Source of the DNA: an uncultured Faecalibacterium sp.
GTDB lineage: Bacteria > Bacillota > Clostridia > Oscillospirales > Ruminococcaceae
DNA length: 33,290 nt
NCBI GenBank assembly: GCA_934503275.1
Contig: CAKSVD010000021.1
Coordinates: forward strand, 1 to 33,290
Direction: 5' to 3'
The number at the start of each line of letters is the position of its first letter. Position 1 is the stretch's first letter. Below are positions 24,946 through 32,468 of the stretch, one piece after another. The position numbers and the translations under genes are program-made. Below the pieces are notes generated by a model that saw only the letters and a list, made by a program, of their open reading frames with translations, did not search any database and was not told where the DNA came from.

Positions 24946-24980
24946 TTGAAGCCACCTCCGAGTTGTTATATAATTAACAT
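24946..24980 (+). promoter_or_regulatory. Alcohol dehydrogenase promoter with Rex-like operator
   Basis: TTGAAG (24946-24951), 17 bp, TATAAT (24969-24974). The -10 box sits inside TTGTTA-TATAAT-TAACAT (24963-24980), which matches the clostridial Rex site TTGTTAANNNNTTAACAA apart from the innermost pair and the last base. Rex represses fermentation genes until NADH builds up, so binding would block the -10 box directly. Confidence 0.65.
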
Positions 24981-24992
24981 AATAAATAAAAC

Positions 24993-25025
24993 TACGGCAC
25001 AGCGCTGCGTGTGCCGTACTATTTT
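24993..25025 (+). promoter_or_regulatory. Leader hairpin before alcohol dehydrogenase
   Basis: A perfect 9-bp stem TACGGCACA / TGTGCCGTA with loop GCGCTGCG is followed by CTATTTTT and then the GGAGG ribosome site. It may protect the mRNA 5' end or act as a weak attenuator; the T tract is short. Confidence 0.5.
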
Positions 25026-25040
25026 TGGAGGTTTTGTATT

Positions 25041-26258
25041 ATGGCTCGTTTTACTTTGCCCCGTGATCTGTACCATGGCAAGGGTGCTCTGGAAGCGCTG
25101 AAGTCCTTCACCGGCAAAAAGGCAATGATCTGTGTCGGCGGCGGCTCCATGAAGCGCTTCGGCTTTCTGGATCGTGCTGTGGAGTACCTGAAGGAAGCCG
25201 GCATGGAAGTGGAACTGTTCGAGGGCATCGAACCCGATCCTTCCGTGGAGACCGTCATGCGCGGTGCCGAGGCTATGTTGAAGTTCGAGCCAGACTGGAT
25301 CATCGCCATGGGCGGCGGCTCTCCCATCGATGCTGCCAAGGCCATGTGGATCAAGTACGAGTACCCCGAGATCACCTTTGAGGAGATGTGCAAGGTGTTC
25401 GGCATCCCGCCGCTGCGCCGCAAGGCACACTTCTGCGCCATTTCCTCCACCTCCGGCACCGCTACCGAGGTGACCGCTTTCTCCATTATCACCGATTACC
25501 AGAAGGGCATCAAGTACCCCATCGCGGACTTCGAGATCACCCCGGACGTGGCCATCGTAGACCCCGATCTGGCTGAGACCATGCCCAAAAAGCTGGTTGC
25601 CCACACCGGTATGGACGCCATGACCCATGCTGTGGAGGCTTATGTTTCCACCGCACACTGCGACTACACCGATCCGCTGGCCATCTTTGCCATCCGCATG
25701 ATCCAGGGCGATCTGGTGGACAGCTACAACGGTGATATGTCCAAGCGCGACTCCATGCACAACGCCCAGTGCCTTGCCGGTATGGCATTCTCCAACGCAC
25801 TGTTGGGCATCGTGCACTCCATGGCCCACAAGACCGGCGCTGCCTTTGCAGACTACGGCGCACACATCATCCACGGCGCTGCCAACGCCATGTACCTGCC
25901 TAAGGTCATCGCCTTCAACGCCAAAGACCCCGAGGCCAAGAAGCGCTACGGCGTCATCGCCGATGAGATGAAGCTGGGCGGCGCAAACGATGACGAGAAG
26001 GTCGGCTTGCTCATCGAGTACCTGCGCGGCATGAACGACGCGCTGAACATCCCCCACTGCATTAAGCACTACGGCCCGGACTCCTACCCCGCCGAGCAGG
26101 GCTTTGTGCCGGAGAATGTGTTCCTCGAGCGTCTGCCCGAGATCGCCAAGAATGCCATCGCCGACGCCTGCACCGGCTCCAACCCCCGCCAGCCCAGTCA
26201 GGAGGAGATGGAGAAGCTGCTCAAGTGCTGCTACTACGATACTGAGGTGGATTTCTGA
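25041..26258 (+). CDS. Iron-containing alcohol dehydrogenase
   Basis: A 405-residue group III (Fe) alcohol dehydrogenase, single-domain type. The N-terminal nucleotide-binding region has AMICVGGGSMKRFG and IAMGGGSPIDAAKAMW. The metal site is formed by Asp and His in GMDAMTHAVEAYVS and by His residues in LGIVHSMAHKTGA and in IIHGAANAMYLP. These enzymes reduce aldehydes to alcohols with NAD(P)H during fermentation. AISSTSGTATEVTAFSII is typical of the butanol dehydrogenase/AdhB relatives. The ATG at 25041 is preceded by GGAGG; an in-frame ATG 10 codons earlier lies in the leader hairpin. Monocistronic, with its own operator and terminator. Confidence 0.93.
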   Translation: MARFTLPRDLYHGKGALEALKSFTGKKAMICVGGGSMKRFGFLDRAVEYLKEAGMEVELFEGIEPDPSVETVMRGAEAMLKFEPDWIIAMGGGSPIDAAKAMWIKYEYPEITFEEMCKVFGIPPLRRKAHFCAISSTSGTATEVTAFSIITDYQKGIKYPIADFEITPDVAIVDPDLAETMPKKLVAHTGMDAMTHAVEAYVSTAHCDYTDPLAIFAIRMIQGDLVDSYNGDMSKRDSMHNAQCLAGMAFSNALLGIVHSMAHKTGAAFADYGAHIIHGAANAMYLPKVIAFNAKDPEAKKRYGVIADEMKLGGANDDEKVGLLIEYLRGMNDALNIPHCIKHYGPDSYPAEQGFVPENVFLERLPEIAKNAIADACTGSNPRQPSQEEMEKLLKCCYYDTEVDF

Positions 26259-26292
26259 TCCGTCCTTTCTTTAGTACACCTCCCCTAGCGCC

Positions 26293-26333
26293 AAAAGCCC
26301 CGCAGAGCACAACGCCCTGCGGGGCTTTTGCTG
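26293..26333. terminator. Terminator after alcohol dehydrogenase
   Basis: A perfect 13-bp stem AAAAGCCCCGCAG / CTGCGGGGCTTTT with an 11-nt loop. The T tract is part of the stem on each strand, so it may work in both directions. Confidence 0.85.
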
Positions 26334-26344
26334 GTTATGCCAGA

Positions 26345-26485
26345 CGATTTGAAATGCCCGCCGCGTGCGCCCCCTCCCGTAAAAAGGGGACACCGGAGCG
26401 TCCGCAGACGCTCCGGTGTCCCGAAAATCTAAATCATTCTTCCGCTGAAAATGGCCAGAGCAGCGCGGAGGCCATTCAAAATGGT
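26345..26485 (-). repeat. Short-form hairpin-pseudoknot-terminator repeat at cysS 3' end
   Basis: Read on the minus strand after the cysS stop: stem ATGGCC / GGCCAT (26470-26475 with 26451-26456) with the 13-nt loop TCCGCGCTGCTCT. Then GCGGA, able to pair with TCCGC of the loop. Then a 14-bp terminator stem (26387-26422) with cUGCGg apex and TTTTTACGGG. Beyond it lies a half-copy of a related hairpin facing the other way (26345-26370, GATTTGAAATGCCC then GCCGCGTGCG). It is the apparent cysS terminator. Confidence 0.8.
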
Positions 26486-26507
26486 CCTCCCGCCAGCGGA
26501 GCAAAGC

Positions 26508-27905
26508 TTACAGCTTGCTCAGCTGGGGACCCTGTGCGGTGTCCTTGACAGCCCAGCCCAGCTCGGTCAGCTGTGCGCGGATGGCGTCGGCAGTGGCCCA
26601 GTCCTTGGCCTTCTTGGCGGCAGCGCGCTTCTCCACCAGTTCGGTCACCTCGGCGGGCACCTCGTCCTTCTTGCGGTTGTATAGCAGCCCCAGCACGCCG
26701 GTGATCTCGTCAAAGGCGGCGGCAGCGGTCTCCAGTGCGGCCTTGCTGGAGGCAGCGGACAGGGTGTTGATCTCCTTGACCAGATCGAACACGGAGGCCA
26801 GTGCATCCGGGGTGTTCAGGTCATCGTCCATGGCGGTGCAGAACTTGGTGCGTGCCTCGGCGGCCTTTTCCTTCAGGGTCTCGTCGGTGCCAAAGTCAGT
26901 CTTGCTCAGGGCAAAGTCCAGATTCTCGCGGCAGGTGTACAGGCGCTCCAGACTGTTCTTGCAGCTCTCGATGAGGTCCACAGTGTAGTTCAGGGGCATC
27001 CGGTAGCCGGCGGTCAGCATGAAGTAGCGGATGGGCTCGTAGCCGTAGAGGTTGGCCACATCCCGCACGGTAAAGAAGTTGTGCAGGCTCTTGGACATTT
27101 TCTGGTTGTCCACGTTGATGAAGCCGTTGTGCATCCAGTAGCGGGCAAACTCGCAGCCGTTGGCGCACTCGCTCTGAGCAATCTCGTTTTCGTGGTGGGG
27201 GAAGATCAGGTCCTGACCGCCGCAGTGCAGGTCGATGGTCTTGCCCAGATGGGTGCGGCTCATGGCGCTGCACTCGATGTGCCAGCCCGGGCGGCCCATG
27301 CCGTAGGGGCTTTCCCATGCGGGCTCACCGGGCTTTGCAGCCTTCCAGACGGCAAAGTCGGCGGGATCTTCCTTCAGATCGTCCTCCATGCGGCTGCGCA
27401 GCTCGCGGTTGCCGCTCTCCAGATCGTCCAGATTCAGGTGGCTCAGCTTGCCGTAGCCGGGGTCGCTCTTCACCCGGAAGTACACGTCGCCGTTCTTGGC
27501 AACGTAGGCATGGCCGGAGTCGATCAGATCCTTGACGATATCCAAGATCTGGGGGATATGCTCGGTGGCGCGGGGCTGCACGGTGGGCTTTTCGCAGTTC
27601 AGACCGGCGGCATCCTTCAGGTACTCGGCCTCAAAGCGCTGTGCCACCTCCTTCATGGAGGTGCCCTCTTCCTGTCCCTTCTTGATGAGCTTATCGTCGA
27701 TATCGGTGATGTTGGAAACGTAGATCACCTTGTTGCCCCGGTATTCCAGATAGCGGCGCAGGGTGTCGAACACGATCAGCGGGCGTGCGTTGCCAATGTG
27801 GATATAGTTGTACACGGTGGGGCCGCAGACGTAGATGCGGTACTCGCCGGGCACCTGCGGCACAAATTCTTCCTTCTGTCGGGTCAGGGTGTTGAAGATC
27901 TGCAT
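26508..27905 (-). CDS. cysS: Cysteinyl-tRNA synthetase
   Basis: A 465-residue class I aminoacyl-tRNA synthetase that charges tRNA-Cys. YVCGPTVYNYIHIGNAR holds a zinc-binding Cys and the HIGH motif (here HIGN). Further zinc ligands lie in GRPGWHIECSAM and FPHHENEIAQSE. KMSKS occurs in NVDNQKMSKSLHNFF. The DALR-type helical domain and a charged C-terminal region follow. GGAG lies 9 bp before the ATG at 27905; the longer open frame runs into the T-box leader and is not real. Expression is controlled by the T-box immediately upstream. Confidence 0.97.
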   Translation of the reverse strand: MQIFNTLTRQKEEFVPQVPGEYRIYVCGPTVYNYIHIGNARPLIVFDTLRRYLEYRGNKVIYVSNITDIDDKLIKKGQEEGTSMKEVAQRFEAEYLKDAAGLNCEKPTVQPRATEHIPQILDIVKDLIDSGHAYVAKNGDVYFRVKSDPGYGKLSHLNLDDLESGNRELRSRMEDDLKEDPADFAVWKAAKPGEPAWESPYGMGRPGWHIECSAMSRTHLGKTIDLHCGGQDLIFPHHENEIAQSECANGCEFARYWMHNGFINVDNQKMSKSLHNFFTVRDVANLYGYEPIRYFMLTAGYRMPLNYTVDLIESCKNSLERLYTCRENLDFALSKTDFGTDETLKEKAAEARTKFCTAMDDDLNTPDALASVFDLVKEINTLSAASSKAALETAAAAFDEITGVLGLLYNRKKDEVPAEVTELVEKRAAAKKAKDWATADAIRAQLTELGWAVKDTAQGPQLSKL

Positions 27906-27940
27906 GGTCAATTCTCCTTTTTGTTCCAAACAGAAGCCGC

Positions 27941-28209
27941 AAAACAAAACGCCCCCGGAGCGGTGCGCAAGGCACAACTCCGAAGGCGGTTTTAAAATCA
28001 AAATCGCGGTTCCACTTCTGTTTGTCGCTCAAAGCCGGTAACGGCGGCGCACCGCACGGCGATACTTCCCCGCAGGGGTTCCCGCTGTGTGCTGTCCGGG
28101 CGCACTTTGCGCAGCGGTCTGCAAACAGGCTTCCAGCCAGTGGCCTGTTCTCTCTGCGCAGACGGTGTGCGGCGCTACTCTGCCCGGATAAACGCATTTA
28201 TCCTTTTAC
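27941..28209 (-). ncRNA. T-box riboswitch controlling cysS (UGC specifier)
   Basis: Read on the minus strand from about 28209. The T-box core GTGGAACCGCG is at 28005-28015. After it comes a terminator stem CGCCTTCGGAG / CTCCGGGGGCG (27978-27988 and 27950-27960, two G-U pairs) and TTTTGTTTT. Stem I contains AGAGAG and a distal arm; the specifier candidate is TGC at 28121-28123, followed by the usual purine A, which is a cysteine codon. Uncharged tRNA-Cys would bind the specifier and the T-box and stabilise the antiterminator. A small GGATAAA/TTTATCC hairpin precedes stem I. The exact pairing of stem I was judged by eye. Confidence 0.88.
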
Positions 28210-28215
28210 CCCTTT

Positions 28216-28244
28216 ATTATAGCGGTGCGGTGCAGGGAAGTCAA
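28216..28244 (-). promoter_or_regulatory. Promoter of the cysS T-box transcript
   Basis: TTGACT (28239-28244), 17 bp, TATAAT (28216-28221) on the minus strand. Confidence 0.88.
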
Positions 28245-28260
28245 GGAGGAACAAAGAACG

Positions 28261-28480
28261 ATTCAGAATGCCCTCCGCTAACGGGTTGCGGCACCCAGCA
28301 TCCGCATCGTGCCTTGGGCGGCACGCGCGTCTTGCTGGCCGCTGCCCCAACAACTCCTCCCTGTTTCCGCCACTGGCGGCGGTCGTCGTCGTTGCTCTGG
28401 GCATCTTCAGCGGAAGAATTATTCTGAATTTCGGGATATCGGAACGCCTGCGGGCGTTCCGATATCCCATTTTTACCCGT
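28261..28480 (+). repeat. Long-form hairpin-pseudoknot-terminator repeat, copy B
   Basis: Read on the plus strand: stem ATGCCC (28268-28273) / GGGCAT (28399-28404) with a 125-nt loop that begins TCCGCT and ends GCTCT. Then AGCGGA (pairs with TCCGCT), then a perfect 14-bp terminator stem (28433-28468) with cUGCGg apex and ATTTTTACCCG. The insert 28281-28387 holds GGCAC/GTGCC (28290-28313), a larger arm (28314-28350), an unpaired CTCCTCCCT (28354-28362) and CCGCC-ACT-GGCGG (28367-28379). It lies between the cysS promoter and pflA, facing the pflA terminator. I see no clear plus-strand promoter before it. Confidence 0.78.
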
Positions 28481-28585
28481 GAAAAGGGCCCCCGGAGCGT
28501 CCGCAGACGCTCCGGGGGCCAAAATCATAAATCTTCTTTCCGCTGAAATTGCGCAGAGCGAAGCGGAGCGCAATCAAAACGGTGG
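28478..28585 (-). repeat. Short-form hairpin-pseudoknot-terminator repeat at pflA 3' end
   Basis: Read on the minus strand after the pflA stop: stem ATTGCGC / GCGCAAT (28568-28574 with 28548-28554), 13-nt loop TCCGCTTCGCTCT, then AGCGGA able to pair with TCCGCT. A 13-bp terminator stem follows (28487-28520), with loop TCTGCGGA and CTTTTCACGGG. The first-stem bases differ from the cysS copy but stay paired. Confidence 0.82.
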
Positions 28586-28589
28586 TGCT

Positions 28590-29342
28590 TTACCCGGGAT
28601 ACCGGTTCACTTCCAGCAGCTCTTCTGCCCGCTTTACCTGCTCTGCGGTGGGCGGTACAGCGTCCGGCAGGGGATAGGGGATGCCCAGCTTCTGCCACTT
28701 GAACAGCCCCAAGGTGTGGTAGGGCAGCACCTCCACCCGCTGCACCGTTTTCAGGCTGCGGATGAAGTCTGCTGTTTGGCGCAGCCCCTCCTCGTCATCG
28801 GTCAGCCCGGGCACAAGGACGTGCCGGATCCACAGCGGGATGCCGAGGTCAGAGATGTGCCGCGCCATGGCAAGGATGTTGGCGTTGTCCTTGCCGGTAA
28901 GCTGCCGGTGGCGCTCCGGGTCGATCTCCTTGAGGTCTAAGATCACCAGACTGGTGTTAGCCATCAGGCGGTCGAACGCCGCCAGATACGCCGGGTCATC
29001 CGGGCAGAAGGGCTGCCCGGCGGTGTCCAGCGCCGTGTGCACGCCCTTGGCGCGCGCCAGCGTAAAGAACTCGGTCAGAAAGTCCATCTGCCGCAGCGGC
29101 TCGCCGCCGCTGACCGTGATGCCGCCCTTTTTGCCCCAGTAGTTGCGGTAGCGGTATACCCGCTGGAACAGAGCCTCTGCCGTCCACGCCTCGCCGCCCT
29201 CTGCCCATGTTTCGGGGTTGTGGCAGTACTTGCACCGCAGGGCACACCCCTGCAAAAACACCACAAAGCGCACGCCGGGGCCGTCCACCGAGCCGAAGGA
29301 TTCCAGCGAGTGGACGTACCCAAGAGCCTTACAGGACGCCAT
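28590..29342 (-). CDS. pflA: Pyruvate formate-lyase activating enzyme
   Basis: A 250-residue radical-SAM enzyme that installs the glycyl radical in pyruvate formate-lyase. The cluster motif C-x3-C-x2-C is in [27 protein letters not shown] is the SAM-binding GGE block. [15 protein letters not shown] and [15 protein letters not shown] are family-typical. The ATG at 29342 lies 14 nt inside the end of pflB, so translation is coupled; there is no strong separate ribosome site. Confidence 0.95.
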   Translation of the reverse strand: MASCKALGYVHSLESFGSVDGPGVRFVVFLQGCALRCKYCHNPETWAEGGEAWTAEALFQRVYRYRNYWGKKGGITVSGGEPLRQMDFLTEFFTLARAKGVHTALDTAGQPFCPDDPAYLAAFDRLMANTSLVILDLKEIDPERHRQLTGKDNANILAMARHISDLGIPLWIRHVLVPGLTDDEEGLRQTADFIRSLKTVQRVEVLPYHTLGLFKWQKLGIPYPLPDAVPPTAEQVKRAEELLEVNRYPG

Positions 29343-31581
29343 GGCAGGTGCGTGCCAGCACGTCCAGCTGCTGCTCGCGGGTCAGGTCGATGAACTTGAC
29401 GGCGTAGCCGGAAACGCGGATGGTGAAGTTGGCGTACTCCTCCTTCTCGGGGTGCTCCATGGCGTCCAGCAGCTTCTCCTTGCCAAAGACGTTCACGTTC
29501 AGGTGGTGTGCGCCCTGATCGAAGTAGCCGTCCAGCACCTGCACCAGATTTTCCACGCGCTCGCCCTCGCTGTGACCCAGTGCCTCGGGGTTGATGGTCT
29601 GGGTGTTGGAGATGCCGTCCAGTGCCCAGTGGTAGGGCAGCTTTGCCACGGAGTTCAGCGAGGCCAGCAGGCCGTTCTGCTCTGCGCCGTAGCTGGGGGT
29701 AGCGCCGGGTGCAAACGGGGTGAAGGCGGCGCGGCCGTCCGGCAGAGCGCCGGTGTACTTGCCGTACACCACGTTGGAGGTGATGGTCAGGATGGAGGTG
29801 GTAGCCTCGGAGTTGCGGTAGGTGTGGCGCTTCTTGATCATCTCAAGGAAGGTCTTGAGCAGCCACACGCCGATCTCGTCGGCGCGGTCATCGTCGTTGC
29901 CGTACTTGGGGAAGTCGCCCTCGGTCTCAAAGCCGGTGGCAAGGCCGTTTTCATCGCGCACCACCTTCACCTTGGCGTACTTGATGGCGCTCAGGGAGTC
30001 GATGACGTGGGAGAAGCCTGCAATGCCGGTGGCAAAGGTGCGGCGCACATCGGTGTCGATGAGTGCCATCTCGGCCTCCTCGTAGTAGTACTTGTCGTGC
30101 ATATACTGGATGAGGTTCAGCACGTTGACGTATAGCCCTGCCAGCCAGTCCAGCATCTGCACATACTTGGGCAGCACCTCGTCATAGGTCAGGTACTCGC
30201 TGGTGATGGGGGCGTAGTTGGGGCCGCACTGCTCGTGGCTCTTCTCGTCCACGCCGCCGTTGATGGCGTACAGCAGGCACTTGGCAAGGTTGGCGCGTGC
30301 GCCGAAGAACTGCATCTCCTTGCCGGTCTGGGTGGCAGACACGCAGCAGCAGATGGAGTAATCATCGCCCCAGACGGGCTTCATCACATCATCGTTCTCG
30401 TACTGGACGCTGCTGGTGTTGACAGACACCTTGGCGGCGTACTTCTTAAAGGCCTCCGGCAGGGCAGAGGAGTACAGCACGGTCAGGTTGGGCTCCGGTG
30501 CGGGGCCCATGTTCTCCAGCGTGTGCAGGAAGCGGTAGCAGTTCTTGGTGACCATGCTGCGGCCGTCCATGCCGATGCCGCCCACCTCCAGGGTCGCCCA
30601 CACGGGGTCGCCGGAGAACAGCTGGTTGTAGCTGGGGATGCGGGCAAACTTGACCATGCGGAACTTCATGACCATGTGGTCGATCAGCTCCTGTGCCTGG
30701 GTCTCGGTCAGGGTGCCGTTGTCCAGATCACGCTGGATGTAGATGTCCAGGAAGGTGGAGATGCGGCCCACGCTCATGGCGGCGCCGTTCTGGGTCTTGA
30801 TGGCGGCCAGATAGCCGAAGTACAGCCACTGGCAGGCCTCCTTGGCGTTCTTGGCGGGCTGGGAGATGTCGTAGCCGTAAGCCTCGGCCATCTTCTTCAT
30901 GCCCTTCAGGGCGCTGATCTGGCGGGCAATCTCCTCGCGCAGGCGGATGACGTCATCGGTCATGGTGCCGTCGCCGCAGTTGGCAAGATCCTCCTGCTTG
31001 AACTGGATCAGGGCGTCGATGCCGTACAGGGCAACGCGGCGGTAGTCGCCCACGATGCGGCCGCGGCCGTAGGTGTCGGGCAGGCCGGTGATGATGTGGG
31101 TGTGGCGTGCCTTCTTCATCTCGGGGGTGTAGGCATCGAACACAGCCTGATTGTGGGTGCGGGTGTAGTCGGTAAAGATCTTGTGCAGCTCGGCAGAGGG
31201 CTGGTAACCGTAGGTGGTGCAGGCCTGCTCTGCCATCTTGATGCCGCCGTAGGGCATAAAGGCGCGCTTGAGGGGCTTGTCGGTCTGTAAGCCAACGATC
31301 TGCTCCAGATCCTTCATGCTTTCGTCAATATAGCCCGGGCCGTAGGAGGTCAGGCTGCTGACCACCTCGGTCTCCATATCCAGCACGCCGCCCTTGGCGC
31401 GCTCGGCCTTCTGCAGCTGCTGCAAAGCACCCCAAAGCTTATCGGTAGCCTCGGTGGGGCCTGCCAGAAAGCTTTCGTCGCCGTCATAGGGGGTGTAGTT
31501 TTTCTGGATGAAGTCACGCACATTGACCTCTTCCTTCCAGATGCGGCCTTCAAAGCCTTCCCACTGTTCAAACTGGATCAT
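29329..31581 (-). CDS. pflB: Pyruvate formate-lyase
   Basis: A 750-residue glycyl-radical enzyme converting pyruvate and CoA to acetyl-CoA and formate. The active-site Cys pair is in [12 protein letters not shown] (with a third adjacent Cys), and the radical Gly is in RVSGYAVKF, about 26 residues from the C-terminus. The N-terminus [25 protein letters not shown] is the conserved start of PflB. AAGGAGG lies 5 bp before the ATG. It is followed by its activase with a 14-nt overlap, and preceded by a long leader with two hairpins. This is a key catabolic enzyme of an anaerobe. Confidence 0.97.
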   Translation of the reverse strand: MIQFEQWEGFEGRIWKEEVNVRDFIQKNYTPYDGDESFLAGPTEATDKLWGALQQLQKAERAKGGVLDMETEVVSSLTSYGPGYIDESMKDLEQIVGLQTDKPLKRAFMPYGGIKMAEQACTTYGYQPSAELHKIFTDYTRTHNQAVFDAYTPEMKKARHTHIITGLPDTYGRGRIVGDYRRVALYGIDALIQFKQEDLANCGDGTMTDDVIRLREEIARQISALKGMKKMAEAYGYDISQPAKNAKEACQWLYFGYLAAIKTQNGAAMSVGRISTFLDIYIQRDLDNGTLTETQAQELIDHMVMKFRMVKFARIPSYNQLFSGDPVWATLEVGGIGMDGRSMVTKNCYRFLHTLENMGPAPEPNLTVLYSSALPEAFKKYAAKVSVNTSSVQYENDDVMKPVWGDDYSICCCVSATQTGKEMQFFGARANLAKCLLYAINGGVDEKSHEQCGPNYAPITSEYLTYDEVLPKYVQMLDWLAGLYVNVLNLIQYMHDKYYYEEAEMALIDTDVRRTFATGIAGFSHVIDSLSAIKYAKVKVVRDENGLATGFETEGDFPKYGNDDDRADEIGVWLLKTFLEMIKKRHTYRNSEATTSILTITSNVVYGKYTGALPDGRAAFTPFAPGATPSYGAEQNGLLASLNSVAKLPYHWALDGISNTQTINPEALGHSEGERVENLVQVLDGYFDQGAHHLNVNVFGKEKLLDAMEHPEKEEYANFTIRVSGYAVKFIDLTREQQLDVLARTCHGVL

Positions 31582-31606
31582 TGGAACCTCCTTGCTCCAT
31601 TACGCG

Positions 31607-31700
31607 GTTAGCGTTTTCTAACTTCTGAGCCTTTGAAAAACCGCTCTGTATAGGCGGTTTTCTGGGGGCGAAACGGTCTTGCGCTGCCGTCTGCGGCAGC
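31607..31700 (-). promoter_or_regulatory. Leader hairpins of pflB
   Basis: On the minus strand the leader has GCTGCCG-CAGA-CGGCAGC (31683-31700), then AAAACCGC / GCGGTTTT (31636-31661), ending in TTTTT like a weak intrinsic terminator. An inverted repeat GTTAG-N6-CTAAC (31607-31622) lies just before the ribosome site. This is consistent with attenuation or mRNA stabilisation. No known riboswitch was recognised. Confidence 0.5.
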
Positions 31701-31756
31701 CCTTACTACAAGGTGTAGACAAAAATAAAAACCTGCCCACAAAATCTTGCGTTACT

Positions 31757-31785
31757 ATAATAGCAAGAACCGTTTTAAAAAGCAA
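31757..31785 (-). promoter_or_regulatory. Promoter of pflB-pflA
   Basis: TTGCTT (31780-31785), 17 bp, TATTAT (31757-31762) on the minus strand, giving a leader of about 170 nt. Confidence 0.65.
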
Positions 31786-31900
31786 TAGAAAACAAGTGGG
31801 TTTTCTTCCAGCAGAAAGGCTATTCTTTGGGCAGAATGTAGAAAAACGGCAGAAACCCCGGCGGTGCGCACAATTTGCGAAAAAATTTGCAAATTAAGGG

Positions 31901-31929
31901 TTGACAAGACTAACTGACTGTGGTATCCT
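31901..31929 (+). promoter_or_regulatory. Promoter of the candidate small RNA
   Basis: TTGACA (31901-31906), 17 bp, TATCCT (31924-31929). There is no plus-strand gene downstream for the rest of the window. Confidence 0.75.
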
Positions 31930-31935
31930 GTTCTC

Positions 31936-32161
31936 GCAGCGGTGGTTAGCTAATTCTAACCGCGTTGCACCAGAAAAACGGAGTGTCTGCAAGCGCTCCG
32001 CTCCATTCCTCCATTCCTTTCTCTTTTCTACGGGAAGCGGCAGCACGGTTTGCTCTGCTGCTTCCGGCGCGGCACCGGCTGTGTTTGGTACCACAGCCGA
32101 CGCAAAGAAAACAAAAACGGGACGTGCAGCTTGACCACCTGCACGCCCCGATTTTTGTTTT
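31936..32161 (+). ncRNA. Candidate structured small RNA with anti-Shine-Dalgarno tract
   Basis: A probable transcript of about 225 nt with no credible reading frame or ribosome site. Five hairpins can be drawn: 31936-31968 (GGTTAG / CTAACC core), 31979-32000 (CGGAGTG / CGCTCCG), 32033-32065 (GGAAG...CAGCA / TGCTGCTTCC), 32076-32099 (CGGCTGTG / CACAGCCG), and the terminator 32118-32150. Between the second and third is an unpaired pyrimidine tract (32001-32030) containing CCTCC, complementary to ribosome-binding sites. I could not match it to 6S, SRP, RNase P or tmRNA by eye. Existence rests on promoter, structure and terminator only. Confidence 0.55.
32108..32161 (+). terminator. Intrinsic terminator of the candidate small RNA
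   Basis: A stem CGGGACGTGCAG / CTGCACGCCCCG (one mismatch) with a 9-nt loop. It is extended by AAAACAAAAA pairing with TTTTTGTTTT, which also supplies the T tract. Confidence 0.85.
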
Positions 32162-32198
32162 GCGAGGAAATTCCCTCTGTGCGCTAGGCCTTGAGGGA

Positions 32199-32300
32199 TG
32201 ATTTGAAATGGCCGCCGCGTGCGCTTTGGCCATAGTTTAAGGAATTTCATTTTAAATTTTGGATTCAGAAACGCCTGCGGGCGTTTCTGAATCCAGCTTT
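32199..32300 (+). repeat. Variant hairpin-terminator repeat (no pseudoknot)
   Basis: On the plus strand: ATGGCC / GGCCAT (32208-32213, 32228-32233) with the 14-nt loop GCCGCGTGCGCTTT, an AT-rich link, then a perfect 13-bp stem (32261-32294) with loop CCTGCGGG (cUGCGg apex). The loop lacks the TCCGCT start and the AGCGGA partner, so this is a second subtype. The half-copy at 26345-26370 has the same loop. It faces the next element. Confidence 0.7.
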
Positions 32301-32349
32301 CACAGAGAGGGATGCAAGGCAAACGACAGATATGCCATCTGCCTTTACG

Positions 32350-32468
32350 ACCCCACCCGTGAAAAGGCAGTTCGGGAAAATCCGCAGATTTTCCCGAACT
32401 GCAAATTAAAAAATATTCTTTCCGCTGAATATGCCCAGAGCAAAGCGGAGGGCATTCAAAATCGTTTT
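32350..32468 (-). repeat. Short-form hairpin-pseudoknot-terminator repeat at 3' end of 32468 gene
   Basis: Read on the minus strand: stem ATGCCC / GGGCAT (32450-32455 with 32431-32436), 13-nt loop TCCGCTTTGCTCT, then AGCGGA able to pair with TCCGCT. A perfect 14-bp terminator stem follows (32367-32402), with loop TCTGCGGA, then CTTTTCACGGG. It is the apparent terminator of the minus-strand operon that enters from the right. Confidence 0.82.

Noticed and set aside
28241..28573. Open frames with similar peptides at 16622-16981, 28198-28573 and 28268-28546
   Set aside because: The shared peptides come from translating the 107-nt repeat insert and hairpins; reading frames and starts differ between copies and no ribosome sites fit.
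31607..31622. Rex site in the pflB leader
   Set aside because: GTTA and TAAC are separated by 8 rather than 6 bases and lie inside the transcript near the ribosome site, not at the promoter.
31936..32161. 6S RNA, SRP RNA or tmRNA as identity of the candidate RNA
   Set aside because: There is no closing stem between the 5' and 3' ends with a large central bubble, no SRP tip motif, and no tRNA-like ends or tag frame.
26387..32402. Repeated hairpins as a CRISPR array
   Set aside because: The repeats are kilobases apart, in both orientations, with variable stems and no regular spacers or cas genes.
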